DNA of 25,620 bases, from positions 1-25,620 of the IMG/VR virus record IMGVR_UViG_3300027963_000308, one strand, 5' to 3'. This DNA is from a virus. Of the stretch, positions 1 to 11,300 are shown piece by piece. Made by a program: the position numbers and the translations under genes. Within the stretch, counting starts at the first letter, position 1, and every line of letters begins with the position of its first letter. The notes beneath the pieces were generated by a model. That model saw only the letters and a program-made list of their open reading frames with translations. It had not been told where the DNA came from and did no database searches.

Positions 1-3000
1 TTCCTCCACTTAATCCAAGCACAATTGATTCAAGGTTATTTTTTAAAACATAATTAGAAAAATCTACCAAGTTTCTTAATGCTTCAATTCTATCTTTAAA
101 CAGAGTTTGTTGTGGTCTTATGCCCAATCCGTATCTATTTCTAAATGTCAATTCAGGTGCCGGAACAGATCGTCCATATAAGTCCCTACCTAACAAGCTG
201 TCTATCAACTTTTTGTCTAATAATTCAGTAGGCATCGAATGTGAACTGCCTTCTTGCATCAGCATCCATTCGGTATGTCTAGGAATTTGATTATTAATTT
301 TATCAAATGCTATGTTGGCAGAAATTCTATTGCCTACTAAAGACGCCTGTACATTGGCAAATGCTATTGAATTAGCTGAAAGAACTTGAACAAATTTTAA
401 TCCATTAGCCAACGGATCTGCAATTAAATTAGCCACCTGTAGAGAACTTAGCCTTCTATTAACCAATCCAGGTACTGTTGCTTTATTTTTTACCCAGAAA
501 TAATAGACATTTTCAAACGCCCCTGTCACAGTGTTAAACACCTGCTTGACCGATATTACTGTATTGTCAGGATACTTTGGCTGACCACTTATACCTCTAA
601 TTAGACCACGTGTAGTATCTGCCTGTGCCGCCCATTCGCTAGGCAACAGGTCAGATTTAACCCATTCATAAATGTCAATACTGGCTCCAGGAAACAATTT
701 ACCCCAATTGTTTTTTCTAAAAACATCATTCCCTTGCTCGTACCAAACATATTTGGCTGTGCTTAAATCCCACCACAATTCGCCAACGTGTTCATCTAGC
801 CAATTAGTTTCTGTATCATTATTAGTTGCTGCTAGACCGACAGAATATATAGCCGGATCTGCTGCCAACTTGTATTTTAATTCTTGTTCTGCAGTCCCAA
901 CTATCTTGTTTTTTAATGGATCTACTATATCTAGGTAATCAAGAACTTCTTCATTGAATGTATCAACTAATGCAATTCGTTGGAACGGTTTAACATCAAC
1001 TAATGATTCTTGATTTCTCAATCTATACCAAGAATTTTTAGTAGAATCCTTTTTCTTAAATTGATAAACTTTAGATTTATCTTGTATAGTTTGTGTAATA
1101 TCATTAAACGGGGCTCCAACAAATATGCTATTGTCTGTTGATGCCAACGCTAAACCATATCGACTGCCTTCTAATATTTCATCAGGTAGTAGCTCGTCTG
1201 CCTGAATAAAGAAGTTGTCAAAATTATTGTAGACATAAACTGCTCCTGAGTCAGGCACAGATGATAAAAATCTTGTTTCGTTATTATCAAAAGTAGTCTC
1301 GCCTAATTTTTTATCAGTATTTTGATAAAATTTCACAATCCTAGATCTATTAGTACCTAACGAACTGATGGTTAAATTTTGTTCGTCTTGACTAATTGAT
1401 ATCGCTGACCCAAATCGTAAGTTGGTGTTTACTAAGGGGTTACCTAATATTTGAGACAGCACATAGGTACCAGAGCTGTTTGCGGTGTAGACCGCAACCT
1501 TACCAATAGTACCTATATAAGATTGCGATCTAATTGAAGAAACAAATATAAATTCTCCGCTTGATGAAACTTCTACAGTATATCCAAATTCATCATTTAC
1601 ATCAAATGGTGAATAGAGGGTCTGTTTCCAAAATAGATTTTTATCAAATATTTGAACAATTCCAGATGACCCCGAACTATAAAACTTAGGAGCACTGATT
1701 GCAATAGTATCTCCTGTGCTACTACCCGAAATAGAATAACCCCACAGACTTCCACGATTTAACGATACTGTAGATGTACTGTTTACTGTGGTTCCTGTAG
1801 GATGATTAGTCACAGTGACAGTTGTGCCAAATTTGTCAATATTAAATGCATATACCGTTCCGGTACCAAGGTATGCATTACTACCTGGGGCACCAACCAA
1901 CAATAAAGTTGACGTAGATGCTGCAACCTGGGTAACATAAAGAGAATGACCGAATCTAGAATTAGCATTAGTTGCGGTCGAATAAGGCTGTGCTAACACT
2001 GCTGAAGTTACTTCAGCAGTGTTTTGATCATTCCTACTGCTTATTTTAACTAGCCCTTCTTTGTATAAAGGCCTAGTAACCCCTGTACCTGTAGATAATA
2101 CCAATGTCGTGCTAGTAACTGTTGTCGCTCTAATAGCCGAGGCAATTGGAGCTCCGGCAACAAATAAATCTTTTGCATTGTCTAATGCTAACGAATATCC
2201 AAAATCTGTTGAAGTGTTTGGTTGACAATAATTCTTACCGCCTGTGTTTAGTGCATAATCAAATTTCTTAACAAGATTTTCATTAGTAAATTTAGTATAA
2301 ACCGAAATTTTTCCATAATTAATTGATGTCGCTGACTTATATCCCGGCAAAGAAACTAACACAGTGTTGGAATCTTTATCTGCAACAATAGCAGCTCCCA
2401 TGTGTTGACCAAATGGCGTTGGCATACTGGCATAAACTGTACCTGTGTTATAATTTTTTATTTTTTCATAAACTGCCCATTTTTGATCAATATCTCGATC
2501 AATCCACACCTTGCTGTTTTCTGGGAGATTAAAAAGATCTGATGCAGTAGCAAGTGCTGCAAAATCACTGTGTCTAGCTGATTCAAATCTGTAAAGACTA
2601 CCATAAGCCAATAAAGGTTCGTTAAGAATTCCTGCAAGGGCCGAAGCTACAGTAAACTGTCCTACTTCAGGAATAGCAGTCACTATGTGAATACCGTCAA
2701 CTTGAGCATTAAATCGAACTACAGAAACTATATCCCCTATCTGTAGATTATGATGAACATTGGTAACAAAAGTGATTTCAGCACCAGGGCTACTTACATA
2801 AACTCCGGCTATTTTTGCTCGCTGATGTGTATATCTATAAACGTCCCAGTCACCATTTTCTAAGAAACCTAGCCAGATCGTGTCACCGTTTTGCAGTATG
2901 CTGTTGTTGGCTATATCTAAAAGGCTATTCTTATTGTATGCTGTAGCAGTTACATCATCTGCCCTCACATATCCAGCCGTGGTCAATTCTAAATTATAGT

Positions 3001-6000
3001 CATCAAATGTTCCATCAATTGTTGCAAAAGTTGCAGTGGCAATGTAATTTGACGGTGTAATTAATAAGTTAGTTGAACTAGTATAATGTATTAACGCTAG
3101 TGGATCAGACGGAGCCTTATCAACAAATTCAATAACATAGGGATTTTCTAAATAGAGTCCTTCTTGTAAAGGAAACTCAATTTCATTGTAGGTTTCAAAG
3201 CCGCCATAATTACCGACCCTAATAGCCCATTCTTCGTTGATTTCAATTGATCCCTGATCTCTGTTTTGACTAGCTTTTAATATCTTAGACAGTGGATTTT
3301 TAGTTCCTTTTTCTCTAATAAAACCTTGATAGAATTTATATTGAGCAATAGGATCTGTAAAGATTTTATTCAAATAATTTCTAGGTGTATAACCTATAAG
3401 ATGCTGAGCTAACTGTTGTTGACTGTAATCAAAATTATCTATGTCTAAACTGTAAAAATCATCAAACTGTGTGATTTTATAATCAAAGTTAGGCACAAAC
3501 TGAGGAGTTGGTTTTGACGCTAAAATATCCCATTTGGTAAAATCAAAGGTTTCATCACTGATAATTTGCTGATTAGCTTCGTAATAAACTCCGTTATATC
3601 TTACCACTTTTCCAGGAATATAACTCTTATAAGATTGCCACTCAGTTATCTCTACATTGTCATAGACAAATCCAGGGCTGGTTAAATCTCCATTCCACCC
3701 TTTTGTTCTAAATCCATATAATCGTATTCTTTTTTGCCCGTAACCAGAATCGGGATCATATATAGTGTCATTGAATATGGTAGTATTATTGAACACCATG
3801 CCATGCTCTTTTTGCACTGAATTTAATACTGCAAAAAATATTCCTTCTTGTGTGTCTTTGGTCTGTATTGTACATCCGCTATCTTCTCTAGTGATATCGA
3901 AGTTATCTTTAGGAAAACCTTGCCCATCTGCTTTTTGTAAACTATATTCGTAATTTTTAGCAAACAGATTATCTACAACAGAATCTTTAAATTTATATTT
4001 TAGATAGTCTGCAAAGGGCGATAATGTTATTAGATTACCCTCAGCCCATTTCTGTGTACTCCAATACAGGAATTCTTTACCGGTAAATTTCCAATCCATC
4101 ATTTCAGCTAGGTCGGAATTGTATTGATCAAAAATAAATCCCTGGTCCTCTAACCATGCTCCGTAACCTATCAAGACGTCATACACTTCTTGAATTGTAC
4201 TAAACATTGTCCCATAAATTACTTTAGTAACAACTGTTTCAAATCTGCTAGATGTTTGAGCTCTTGCACCACCGGTGGTGGGCAATCCTGGCAACTGCTG
4301 AAATAAATTAGGATCAAATGTAGTCTGTGCATTATGACTGGTTTTAACTCTATAGTATCTTCCGTTGTGCAGAACAATCTGCCCTTGTTTATAAAATTTA
4401 ATAGAATAGGTATTAGCCGTGGTAATCTCAATAGCACTCAGCCCACTATTACCATCGCTAGTAGCTGGTTGCCATAGATCATAATGTTCTTGTTTTCCAC
4501 CAACAACAACCGCACCGTCTATAGCACTTTTAATTGGTTGGTAGATATTAAAGAATGGATAATTTCTGTCATAACCTTTTAGAACAAAATTTCCATTAGC
4601 CTTTTGTACTATTACACCCGATATTCTTGCTGATTTTATTGGATTGCTGACATTTAATATTAGACTGTAATCTTCAGGAGGTAAAATTACACCTGGTTTA
4701 GTCGACTGAGGATCAACTGCATTGATCTTTACCTGGAGCTTTTCTTTGCTGGTAAATCCGCCCAACTTATGGAATAAATTTAAATCTAAGTAGGTCAAAT
4801 CTTGTGATAATCTTGTTGCATAATCTTGATAGTTTTTTTGCCCTTTCTCTATTACAAAATTTCCAAACCCAGAGGTTTGTGCGTCATTTACTCCATCTAT
4901 CAACAGTTTTCTAGGATCAAGATAAAGATTATCTTCTTTATAGACAACTTGCCCTATTGCATTAATAGTAGTTCTGCTGACGTCAAATAATTTAGAATTG
5001 TAATCACTAGGACGTAAAAGAACAGCAGCAATATTCAATGCAAACGGCCAGTAACTGCTGTTTCTCCAAGCGACTTCAGCGGGACTATAATCTCCAAAAA
5101 TCCAATCCTCTTTTTGATTTGAAGGTCCTGCATTTGTAACTAAAAATGAATTAAGATCTCTCAAAGCCCCACTAGAATTTACAGGGATAATATTCGCTAA
5201 TCCAGGTCTTTTATATTTGTTCCATGTTCCTTGATATTCACCATTTGCAATATATCCATTTTCTAGATCGATCCACATTTGAGTATTCAAAGATGTATAG
5301 GGACCGGCTCCATAACTAGCATTCCACCAAGAAGGCTTAATAGTAAAACCCAACATTTCCCAGGGATGGGTATGAGGACGATCTGTGTCGTAGAAATATT
5401 TAAATACTGCTCTCCATGTTCCGAAGGCAGGTTTACCTAGTAGTGTGTCAGTGGTATTCTTATAATTCCATGTTCTATATGTCCCAGCATCATAAGTGTC
5501 ATTAGTAAAAATATCTACATTATAAACAGATGCCCATTTGGTATAGTCGTGTACCAAAAGATCATTAGCCTGACTAATAGTATAATCTGATTCTCTAAAA
5601 GCACCGGGAATTACCGACACCATGTCATAAAGTGTACGATTATATTCTACCTTAATATTGTTGAAAATTCTTTTTTCAAATTCAAGAATTACATTATCTC
5701 TATAATCTCCGTAGGCCTTTATTAGACTGCCATCATGTCCCATTATCATCAACTGAGAACCGTTGGCATATCTATCATCAGTAACAAGCCCAGGAACAAA
5801 TTTTGGGTACAGTCCTAATTTTGTAGGAGTAGAAGGAATAAAACAACCAAGGGTATTTTCATAATAATGAATTTTTATAACTGAACCTACAGACAATGTT
5901 GTTAAAAAATTCACTGTTCCGTTGGCCAATATGAATTCGTAATCTTGACCCGAAACTAGTTGTACATCATTGACATAGATCAATACCGATTTGAAACTTA

Positions 6001-8353
6001 GACTGCTGAGATCAAATTCAACTCCGATAGGATATTCTGATATATAAGAATTTGTAACTGTAATTTCTCTTATGGTTTTTACAGCACCATATCCTGCCAT
6101 GTCAGATCTATAAAAAGATCCTCCAGCAGTATTATTTTGATTAATTTCCGATAGGAGTGTGTCCACTATCGACACAATATCAACCTGATCAGTAATAGTG
6201 TCCAGTGTTCTAAGGAAATTTAATTTAAATTGATTATACTGTTCCCCTGCAGATCTAATTGAGTCAACAACATTATGTTCTTTTTTTCCTAAGAAAATAT
6301 GTGCAAAACTGATAGGATTTTCATTCGTGATTAATTGTGTTCCGTATTTTGCATAATCATATAAATCTCGAAGATTGTTTGAGCCAGGGAATTCTCCAAC
6401 GAAATCACTGTCAAAGAATCTATAAACCATACTAGCTACATGATCAGTTAGCTGGCTAAGTGTTACACTGGCTATTGGGCCGTTGAGAGGATTATTAGTT
6501 AAACTTAAAGGAGGCTCATAATATCCATTGGTGTTAGGAACTTGATCGGTGTTGATTTTTAATAACACAACATCGTTATCGACTAGGTCATTATCAAAAG
6601 AAACAGCTAATGAATTTGCAGTAATGGTCGCAGAAGTTTGTGTTATCTTTGAATTAACAAACGATAGATAAGATGTAACAGTATTAGTTAATGGAGCATC
6701 TAAAGATAATGCGGTTACTGTAGATGTTGATAGACCTATTATCTGAGTTTCTAAAATTGGAATTTGATATTCTTCTGTTGATCTCCAAACATTGGTTAAA
6801 GAATATGTATCAGTATCAACATCATTAATTTTAAGAAACGTTGTAGAAACCAGCTGTGTCTGTCTAACTTTATCTACAACAATAGAAAAAGAATCTGTTG
6901 AGAAATAGTTTTTAAACAGATAGCTGCCAATTCCTATGGCATTTTGATCTTGTTTAACTGGAAATCCTAGTACAGTGTCTGCGACACCAGATCCTAAATC
7001 ATAACCAAATATCTTGTTTCCACTGAAATTGTTTTCATTTGCATTTTTAGTGTAGCTTATTCCGTCGCTGCTAAAAAGATCAAACAAAGGAAACTCATTC
7101 AAAGATTCGTGTTGTTGAGCATACAGCCATTTGTCATCGTCTGCAGAATAGTAAAAACTTTTTCCAGAATAATTAGTTCCGTAGTTTACAGATATACTAT
7201 CCAGATCATTAACCCCAGAGTCGATAGTCTCAATCAGATAGATAGCGGAAGTACTGGTAGTAAATCTAACTTCATAGATTTTATTTCTAATAGTAAGATC
7301 GTCAGCATTGTTCAGTACAATTCTATATCCCTGTTGTAATAATTCTCCGTCTACATAATAGCCAAGAGCACCTGCTATTGTATCTATATCTGTTGTAGAA
7401 TTGTCAATAAGATCTATATTTTGAATTCCATTTTTACCAAATTTATATAACTGGATATCTGCTTTAAATTCTACAATAGGTCGTTTGGCTTTGTAATTGA
7501 ATTGATAGACTGGATCAATATCATTTATTATGGATGTTGTATTAATTACATCTCGATGAACCCATCTATTATATCTAGACCAAGCATTTAGATCTCTACT
7601 GGCTCTATTAATTGTGATATACTCTGGAATTAAAGCTACCCTTTCATCTGAATCAAAACCATATTGATCAAATGACGAATTATCAAAAGTTTCGTTATAG
7701 ATCGTAGCTAAAGATCCGTTAACTTCTAATAGGTTGATATCTATTAGTCTAATAGAATTGCCCACACCTTCAACCATGTACTCGGTGCCTGATGAAATAC
7801 TAGTAGTACCCGAGGTAACTGAATTAGTAAACGTAACCTTCATACCATTGCTTAAGGCATAGCCGTTAGGCATGGTATATGTAGACCGCCCTATAATATT
7901 AGTGCTGGTTGTTATGCTTATGCTATCTGGGCCATTAGGTAACCAGTAGTATTGATCGTAATTGACCAACTTGTCCCAGTTAATTAAGGGATCATAAGAA
8001 TAAAATTTTGTCCTAAAAACCCTATCTAAATTGTCAGCATTACCGCCCTGTACTGAAATTTCATTAATTAAATCATCGAAGCTGACCACATCTGTAATGT
8101 TAGATACAGAGTCTCGAAATACCACTGCCGGCTCTAATTGATAGGCATTTCTTAGAGGAGAAGCAGATGTAATATAATTGTCAACAGATGGATCAAAATT
8201 AGGAGCTATCTTAGATCCAATAAACCCGTCTATTCTTTCTAACTGGGGTGATTGTATCAACTGATCGATTGTGCTGGACAAAAATTTTGAATTTTTATCC
8301 GATCTGACGTATGCCGGTAAAAAATTTACTGATTTTTTATTTTGTTCAGCCAT
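1..8353 (-). CDS. Giant baseplate/virion protein in gp7 position, FG-GAP-type propeller (3' end outside window)
   Basis: An open frame runs without a stop from ATG at 8353 to the window edge, at least 2784 residues; the frame read at bases 2-34 agrees with the frame at the start codon, so no frameshift is evident. It begins one base after the gp6 stop codon. The N-terminus (MAEQNKKSVNFLPAYVRSDK, then STIDQLIQSPQLERIDG) is of the kind I recall from very large structural proteins of marine T4-like phages. Roughly residues 1975-2425 hold seven repeats starting with FG/WG/YG (FGQHMGAA, FGYSLALD, FGHSLYV, WGYSISG, FGYTVEV, FGSAISI, RYGLALAS), each followed by a hydrophobic strand and often a GAP/SAP turn, as in FG-GAP beta-propellers. 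Short motifs near residues 1320 (GQIVLHNGRYY) and 1575 (GKVVRYNGVYYEA) resemble carbohydrate-binding modules. T4 gp7, the wedge initiator normally encoded after gp6, is only about 1030 residues. Role as wedge or peripheral adsorption protein is inferred from position. Confidence 0.85.
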   Translation of the reverse strand, partial: MAEQNKKSVNFLPAYVRSDKNSKFLSSTIDQLIQSPQLERIDGFIGSKIAPNFDPSVDNYITSASPLRNAYQLEPAVVFRDSVSNITDVVSFDDLINEISVQGGNADNLDRVFRTKFYSYDPLINWDKLVNYDQYYWLPNGPDSISITTSTNIIGRSTYTMPNGYALSNGMKVTFTNSVTSGTTSISSGTEYMVEGVGNSIRLIDINLLEVNGSLATIYNETFDNSSFDQYGFDSDERVALIPEYITINRASRDLNAWSRYNRWVHRDVINTTSIINDIDPVYQFNYKAKRPIVEFKADIQLYKFGKNGIQNIDLIDNSTTDIDTIAGALGYYVDGELLQQGYRIVLNNADDLTIRNKIYEVRFTTSTSAIYLIETIDSGVNDLDSISVNYGTNYSGKSFYYSADDDKWLYAQQHESLNEFPLFDLFSSDGISYTKNANENNFSGNKIFGYDLGSGVADTVLGFPVKQDQNAIGIGSYLFKNYFSTDSFSIVVDKVRQTQLVSTTFLKINDVDTDTYSLTNVWRSTEEYQIPILETQIIGLSTSTVTALSLDAPLTNTVTSYLSFVNSKITQTSATITANSLAVSFDNDLVDNDVVLLKINTDQVPNTNGYYEPPLSLTNNPLNGPIASVTLSQLTDHVASMVYRFFDSDFVGEFPGSNNLRDLYDYAKYGTQLITNENPISFAHIFLGKKEHNVVDSIRSAGEQYNQFKLNFLRTLDTITDQVDIVSIVDTLLSEINQNNTAGGSFYRSDMAGYGAVKTIREITVTNSYISEYPIGVEFDLSSLSFKSVLIYVNDVQLVSGQDYEFILANGTVNFLTTLSVGSVIKIHYYENTLGCFIPSTPTKLGLYPKFVPGLVTDDRYANGSQLMIMGHDGSLIKAYGDYRDNVILEFEKRIFNNIKVEYNRTLYDMVSVIPGAFRESDYTISQANDLLVHDYTKWASVYNVDIFTNDTYDAGTYRTWNYKNTTDTLLGKPAFGTWRAVFKYFYDTDRPHTHPWEMLGFTIKPSWWNASYGAGPYTSLNTQMWIDLENGYIANGEYQGTWNKYKRPGLANIIPVNSSGALRDLNSFLVTNAGPSNQKEDWIFGDYSPAEVAWRNSSYWPFALNIAAVLLRPSDYNSKLFDVSRTTINAIGQVVYKEDNLYLDPRKLLIDGVNDAQTSGFGNFVIEKGQKNYQDYATRLSQDLTYLDLNLFHKLGGFTSKEKLQVKINAVDPQSTKPGVILPPEDYSLILNVSNPIKSARISGVIVQKANGNFVLKGYDRNYPFFNIYQPIKSAIDGAVVVGGKQEHYDLWQPATSDGNSGLSAIEITTANTYSIKFYKQGQIVLHNGRYYRVKTSHNAQTTFDPNLFQQLPGLPTTGGARAQTSSRFETVVTKVIYGTMFSTIQEVYDVLIGYGAWLEDQGFIFDQYNSDLAEMMDWKFTGKEFLYWSTQKWAEGNLITLSPFADYLKYKFKDSVVDNLFAKNYEYSLQKADGQGFPKDNFDITREDSGCTIQTKDTQEGIFFAVLNSVQKEHGMVFNNTTIFNDTIYDPDSGYGQKRIRLYGFRTKGWNGDLTSPGFVYDNVEITEWQSYKSYIPGKVVRYNGVYYEANQQIISDETFDFTKWDILASKPTPQFVPNFDYKITQFDDFYSLDIDNFDYSQQQLAQHLIGYTPRNYLNKIFTDPIAQYKFYQGFIREKGTKNPLSKILKASQNRDQGSIEINEEWAIRVGNYGGFETYNEIEFPLQEGLYLENPYVIEFVDKAPSDPLALIHYTSSTNLLITPSNYIATATFATIDGTFDDYNLELTTAGYVRADDVTATAYNKNSLLDIANNSILQNGDTIWLGFLENGDWDVYRYTHQRAKIAGVYVSSPGAEITFVTNVHHNLQIGDIVSVVRFNAQVDGIHIVTAIPEVGQFTVASALAGILNEPLLAYGSLYRFESARHSDFAALATASDLFNLPENSKVWIDRDIDQKWAVYEKIKNYNTGTVYASMPTPFGQHMGAAIVADKDSNTVLVSLPGYKSATSINYGKISVYTKFTNENLVKKFDYALNTGGKNYCQPNTSTDFGYSLALDNAKDLFVAGAPIASAIRATTVTSTTLVLSTGTGVTRPLYKEGLVKISSRNDQNTAEVTSAVLAQPYSTATNANSRFGHSLYVTQVAASTSTLLLVGAPGSNAYLGTGTVYAFNIDKFGTTVTVTNHPTGTTVNSTSTVSLNRGSLWGYSISGSSTGDTIAISAPKFYSSGSSGIVQIFDKNLFWKQTLYSPFDVNDEFGYTVEVSSSGEFIFVSSIRSQSYIGTIGKVAVYTANSSGTYVLSQILGNPLVNTNLRFGSAISISQDEQNLTISSLGTNRSRIVKFYQNTDKKLGETTFDNNETRFLSSVPDSGAVYVYNNFDNFFIQADELLPDEILEGSRYGLALASTDNSIFVGAPFNDITQTIQDKSKVYQFKKKDSTKNSWYRLRNQESLVDVKPFQRIALVDTFNEEVLDYLDIVDPLKNKIVGTAEQELKYKLAADPAIYSVGLAATNNDTETNWLDEHVGELWWDLSTAKYVWYEQGNDVFRKNNWGKLFPGASIDIYEWVKSDLLPSEWAAQADTTRGLIRGISGQPKYPDNTVISVKQVFNTVTGAFENVYYFWVKNKATVPGLVNRRLSSLQVANLIADPLANGLKFVQVLSANSIAFANVQASLVGNRISANIAFDKINNQIPRHTEWMLMQEGSSHSMPTELLDKKLIDSLLGRDLYGRSVPAPELTFRNRYGLGIRPQQTLFKDRIEALRNLVDFSNYVLKNNLESIVLGLSGG
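1995..2023. repeat. Perfect 14-base inverted repeat inside the giant gene
   Basis: Arms 1995-2008 (AACACTGCTGAAGT) and 2010-2023 are exact reverse complements around a single central base. The repeat lies in coding sequence for ...QNTAEVTSAVLA..., between the second and third propeller repeats. A perfect 14-base arm at such short spacing is not expected by chance in 25 kb. No T-run follows on either side, so it is not a typical terminator. Function unknown. Confidence 0.9.
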
Positions 8354-8354
8354 G

Positions 8355-11300
8355 TTAAGTTGTAGTAATAATAGTTGAAGGTGCTTTCAATTGCGAGGCT
8401 GTAACCGCATCAATAATTTCTATATCAGCAATACCGGCTCCACTGACCAATAGTTCATTAGACAAACAACTGACTTCATACAGGCTGCCAAACCCTGTGT
8501 CTGTTTTAGGAACTAACACAAAATTGGTAATATCTGGGGTTAGATTATTCATAACGTATGTAGACAATTCACTGAAATAAAATGTTTGGCCAAACTCCCA
8601 ATTTTCTAAAGCAAAAAACTCACTAATAGCCGTTAATATTCTAGTTTTTAAATTATTGTCATTGGTAATTTTATTAGCATTTCTAACTGCCTTAAATGTA
8701 CCTTGTAAAGATGCAGATGATTTTTCTCCAAATAGAACCTTATATTTCACAGGATGATAAACAATTTCGTCACTAATGGCTTTGATATTGTTTAAAAATT
8801 CACTGTAATTTTGTTCTAGACTCTGACTAGTCGGTGCCAACGGCTCTGTTTCTGTATTACCAATTAACCAACTTCTATAACTGGTATCGTATCCTGTGGT
8901 TAACACATAGATGTCAATAATATTAGATTTGCTGGGATCAATTCTTCTTTGATCTCCACTGTTATGCACATAATGGAACTTGAGATCGGATCTGCCACTT
9001 TTGCCTATATACTGATCAGTATAGATCAAACTGGCTGTAGCTGTGGCCCAATATTTGACCACATCTAAAGAACTATCGTAGAAATAAAACAACTGATTAT
9101 CAATTTTCAATTCACTAGTCACACTTTGTTCATTGAGCAAAGGCACAATATCATCTCTAGTTAAAGAGTAATTTAAACCATCGGATGTTTTTTTGAAATA
9201 GACATATTCACTGCCGACTACTTCATCAAAAGAATTAGGATTAGTGATCCTTCCCGAATTATTATAATCGTAAAAACTGACTGTAACTCGTTTAGGATCA
9301 ACATATCCATCAGACTCAACAATCACTCCGTCAATTTGCCAATTATGATCACTACCAATAGTGGCCGTAGCCGTAGATATTGCCGAAGGAACTGTGTTAA
9401 TAGACAATATGTCGATCTTGTCTTTAATCACAGTGTTGCTGGTAAAGTCATAATTTACAGAAGTCTTGTCAACATAAAAAGCTGTTTCTTGTTCGCTTTC
9501 AAAAATATAATTTAATATTCTAGATCTAACTTTGTAATACTTGCCAGTCCACGTAAATGACACTAACCAACTGGTATCTAAACCTTGATCTTCAAGATTA
9601 TTTTGATATGCCAACCCAAAATTATCAACAGTGTTTAAATTAGTGTTGGTAATAATGATCCATTCTCTTGTTTCTGTGTCTATAGTCAGTCCGAAATTTT
9701 TATAGGTCATGCATATGTTGGCAATTTCAGTCTCGATAGGATAACCTAAAAGATCAACATATCTGCATAAAATTTCTGTAGCAATAGCATCACTAGGAAC
9801 CCTAGTACCAAGGATAACAGGACCGGTTCCGTCGTCCAATAATCCTGCTCCATTATTAATTACTTGACTAACCGGAGCCCAAATAAACAAAGATCCTGAC
9901 CCAGGTAAGCCAGAAGCTGGTAAAGTTTTAATATTATTTTTGCTATCAAAATACTTGCCTGCAGGAGCAGTAAATTTAATTAAAGCACCCGGAGTTGCAT
10001 AACGAAGATTAGTGTCAGTATATATAGGTCCAACTGCAAAAGTACCATTGGCATTATAAAAATAACCTCTGCTTTGACCAGGAGTTTTATTAACTTCCTT
10101 CCATGTTAATGCTAAACTAGTTAACTCAGGTCTAATGTAATTTTCAAAATAAAATGAGCGAAGTCCTGTACTATTAACTATTGGAGCAATTGAATTTTTA
10201 ATTACTGCCAATACTTGATTTCTGCTGGTAAAATCAAATTCAAATATATTCTCACTGGCATCTTTATAAAGAATACCATCTGTGGCAAAAATATTTGTTT
10301 TACTGTATTTGCCAGTAACATCACTGAGATCAAAATATTTGCTGATGCCACTAGACACTCGATTTACACTTTTAACTTTTAAAATATCAGACCCAGCATT
10401 TAAAGGTGCTATATTATAGTCCTCTCCGGTGATCATTCTATTTTGAGTATAATAAGTCTGGGGTGCTTTGTTTTGTATAGCAGCATTTGATTCAGTACCA
10501 GCACTGTTACTGATTGAATACTGCAAACTCAATGTCATTTGTAAAGTATGAGTTTGTCCAGAAGCATTGGCATAGGGAATAGATATAACAACGCCGCTTA
10601 ACTGATCAGGTTTGATAATGTAGGTTAATCCGTTACTCTGCCTATAAAATAATCTAAATTCGCCTTTAGGTAAATCACCGAAAACTCCATCTGCAAAATT
10701 TAAATCAATTTGATCGTTAGCCCTCGAACTTACTGAATATACAGATCTTATGCTTTTATTAAGACTGTTATAGATAATGTTATTGCCAACTAATGAAGGA
10801 ATCTGTGTCCACAAAGTATCATAATTGCCTTGCTTGTTTAATTGCCATAACCATACATCTGTATTATTAATGTCTGGGGTATTGACTCCAATGATTTCGT
10901 TAGGGACAGGATTAGTGACACTGAAATTTGAAACAGTTAATGTTCCCTGTCTAAAATGTGTGAAAAACCCGGTATTAGCACTGCCTGCACCTTGAAGATC
11001 ATCTTTGTAGAGAAAACTAAAAGTATTACCAGGAACAGGGGCTTCTTCATAAATGTAGTCTTTGCCTGAAAATGTACAAGGTACAATCTCAAACGACATG
11101 TTGCTGCCATTGATCGTCTTGGCAAAATTAAAAATAGACACATCTTGATTTACACTGTTTACTCTATATTGCTCAGTGGTAATTCCGTCAATGGTTTTCT
11201 TAGCAGATGATTTTCCAAAATAGGTAGTCATTGCCGAGTTCATGATATTGATGAACTGCTGATACCAGTCCGGATTAGTGGAGTCGTTCCAAAGGATAGT

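Noticed and set aside
4267-4280. 14-base palindrome CACCACCGGTGGTG in the giant gene
   Set aside because: Seven-base half-sites are expected by chance in a window this size.
9008-9023. 16-base perfect palindrome (TATACTGATCAGTATA) in gp6
   Set aside because: An 8-base half-site is expected by chance roughly this often in 25 kb; no other support.
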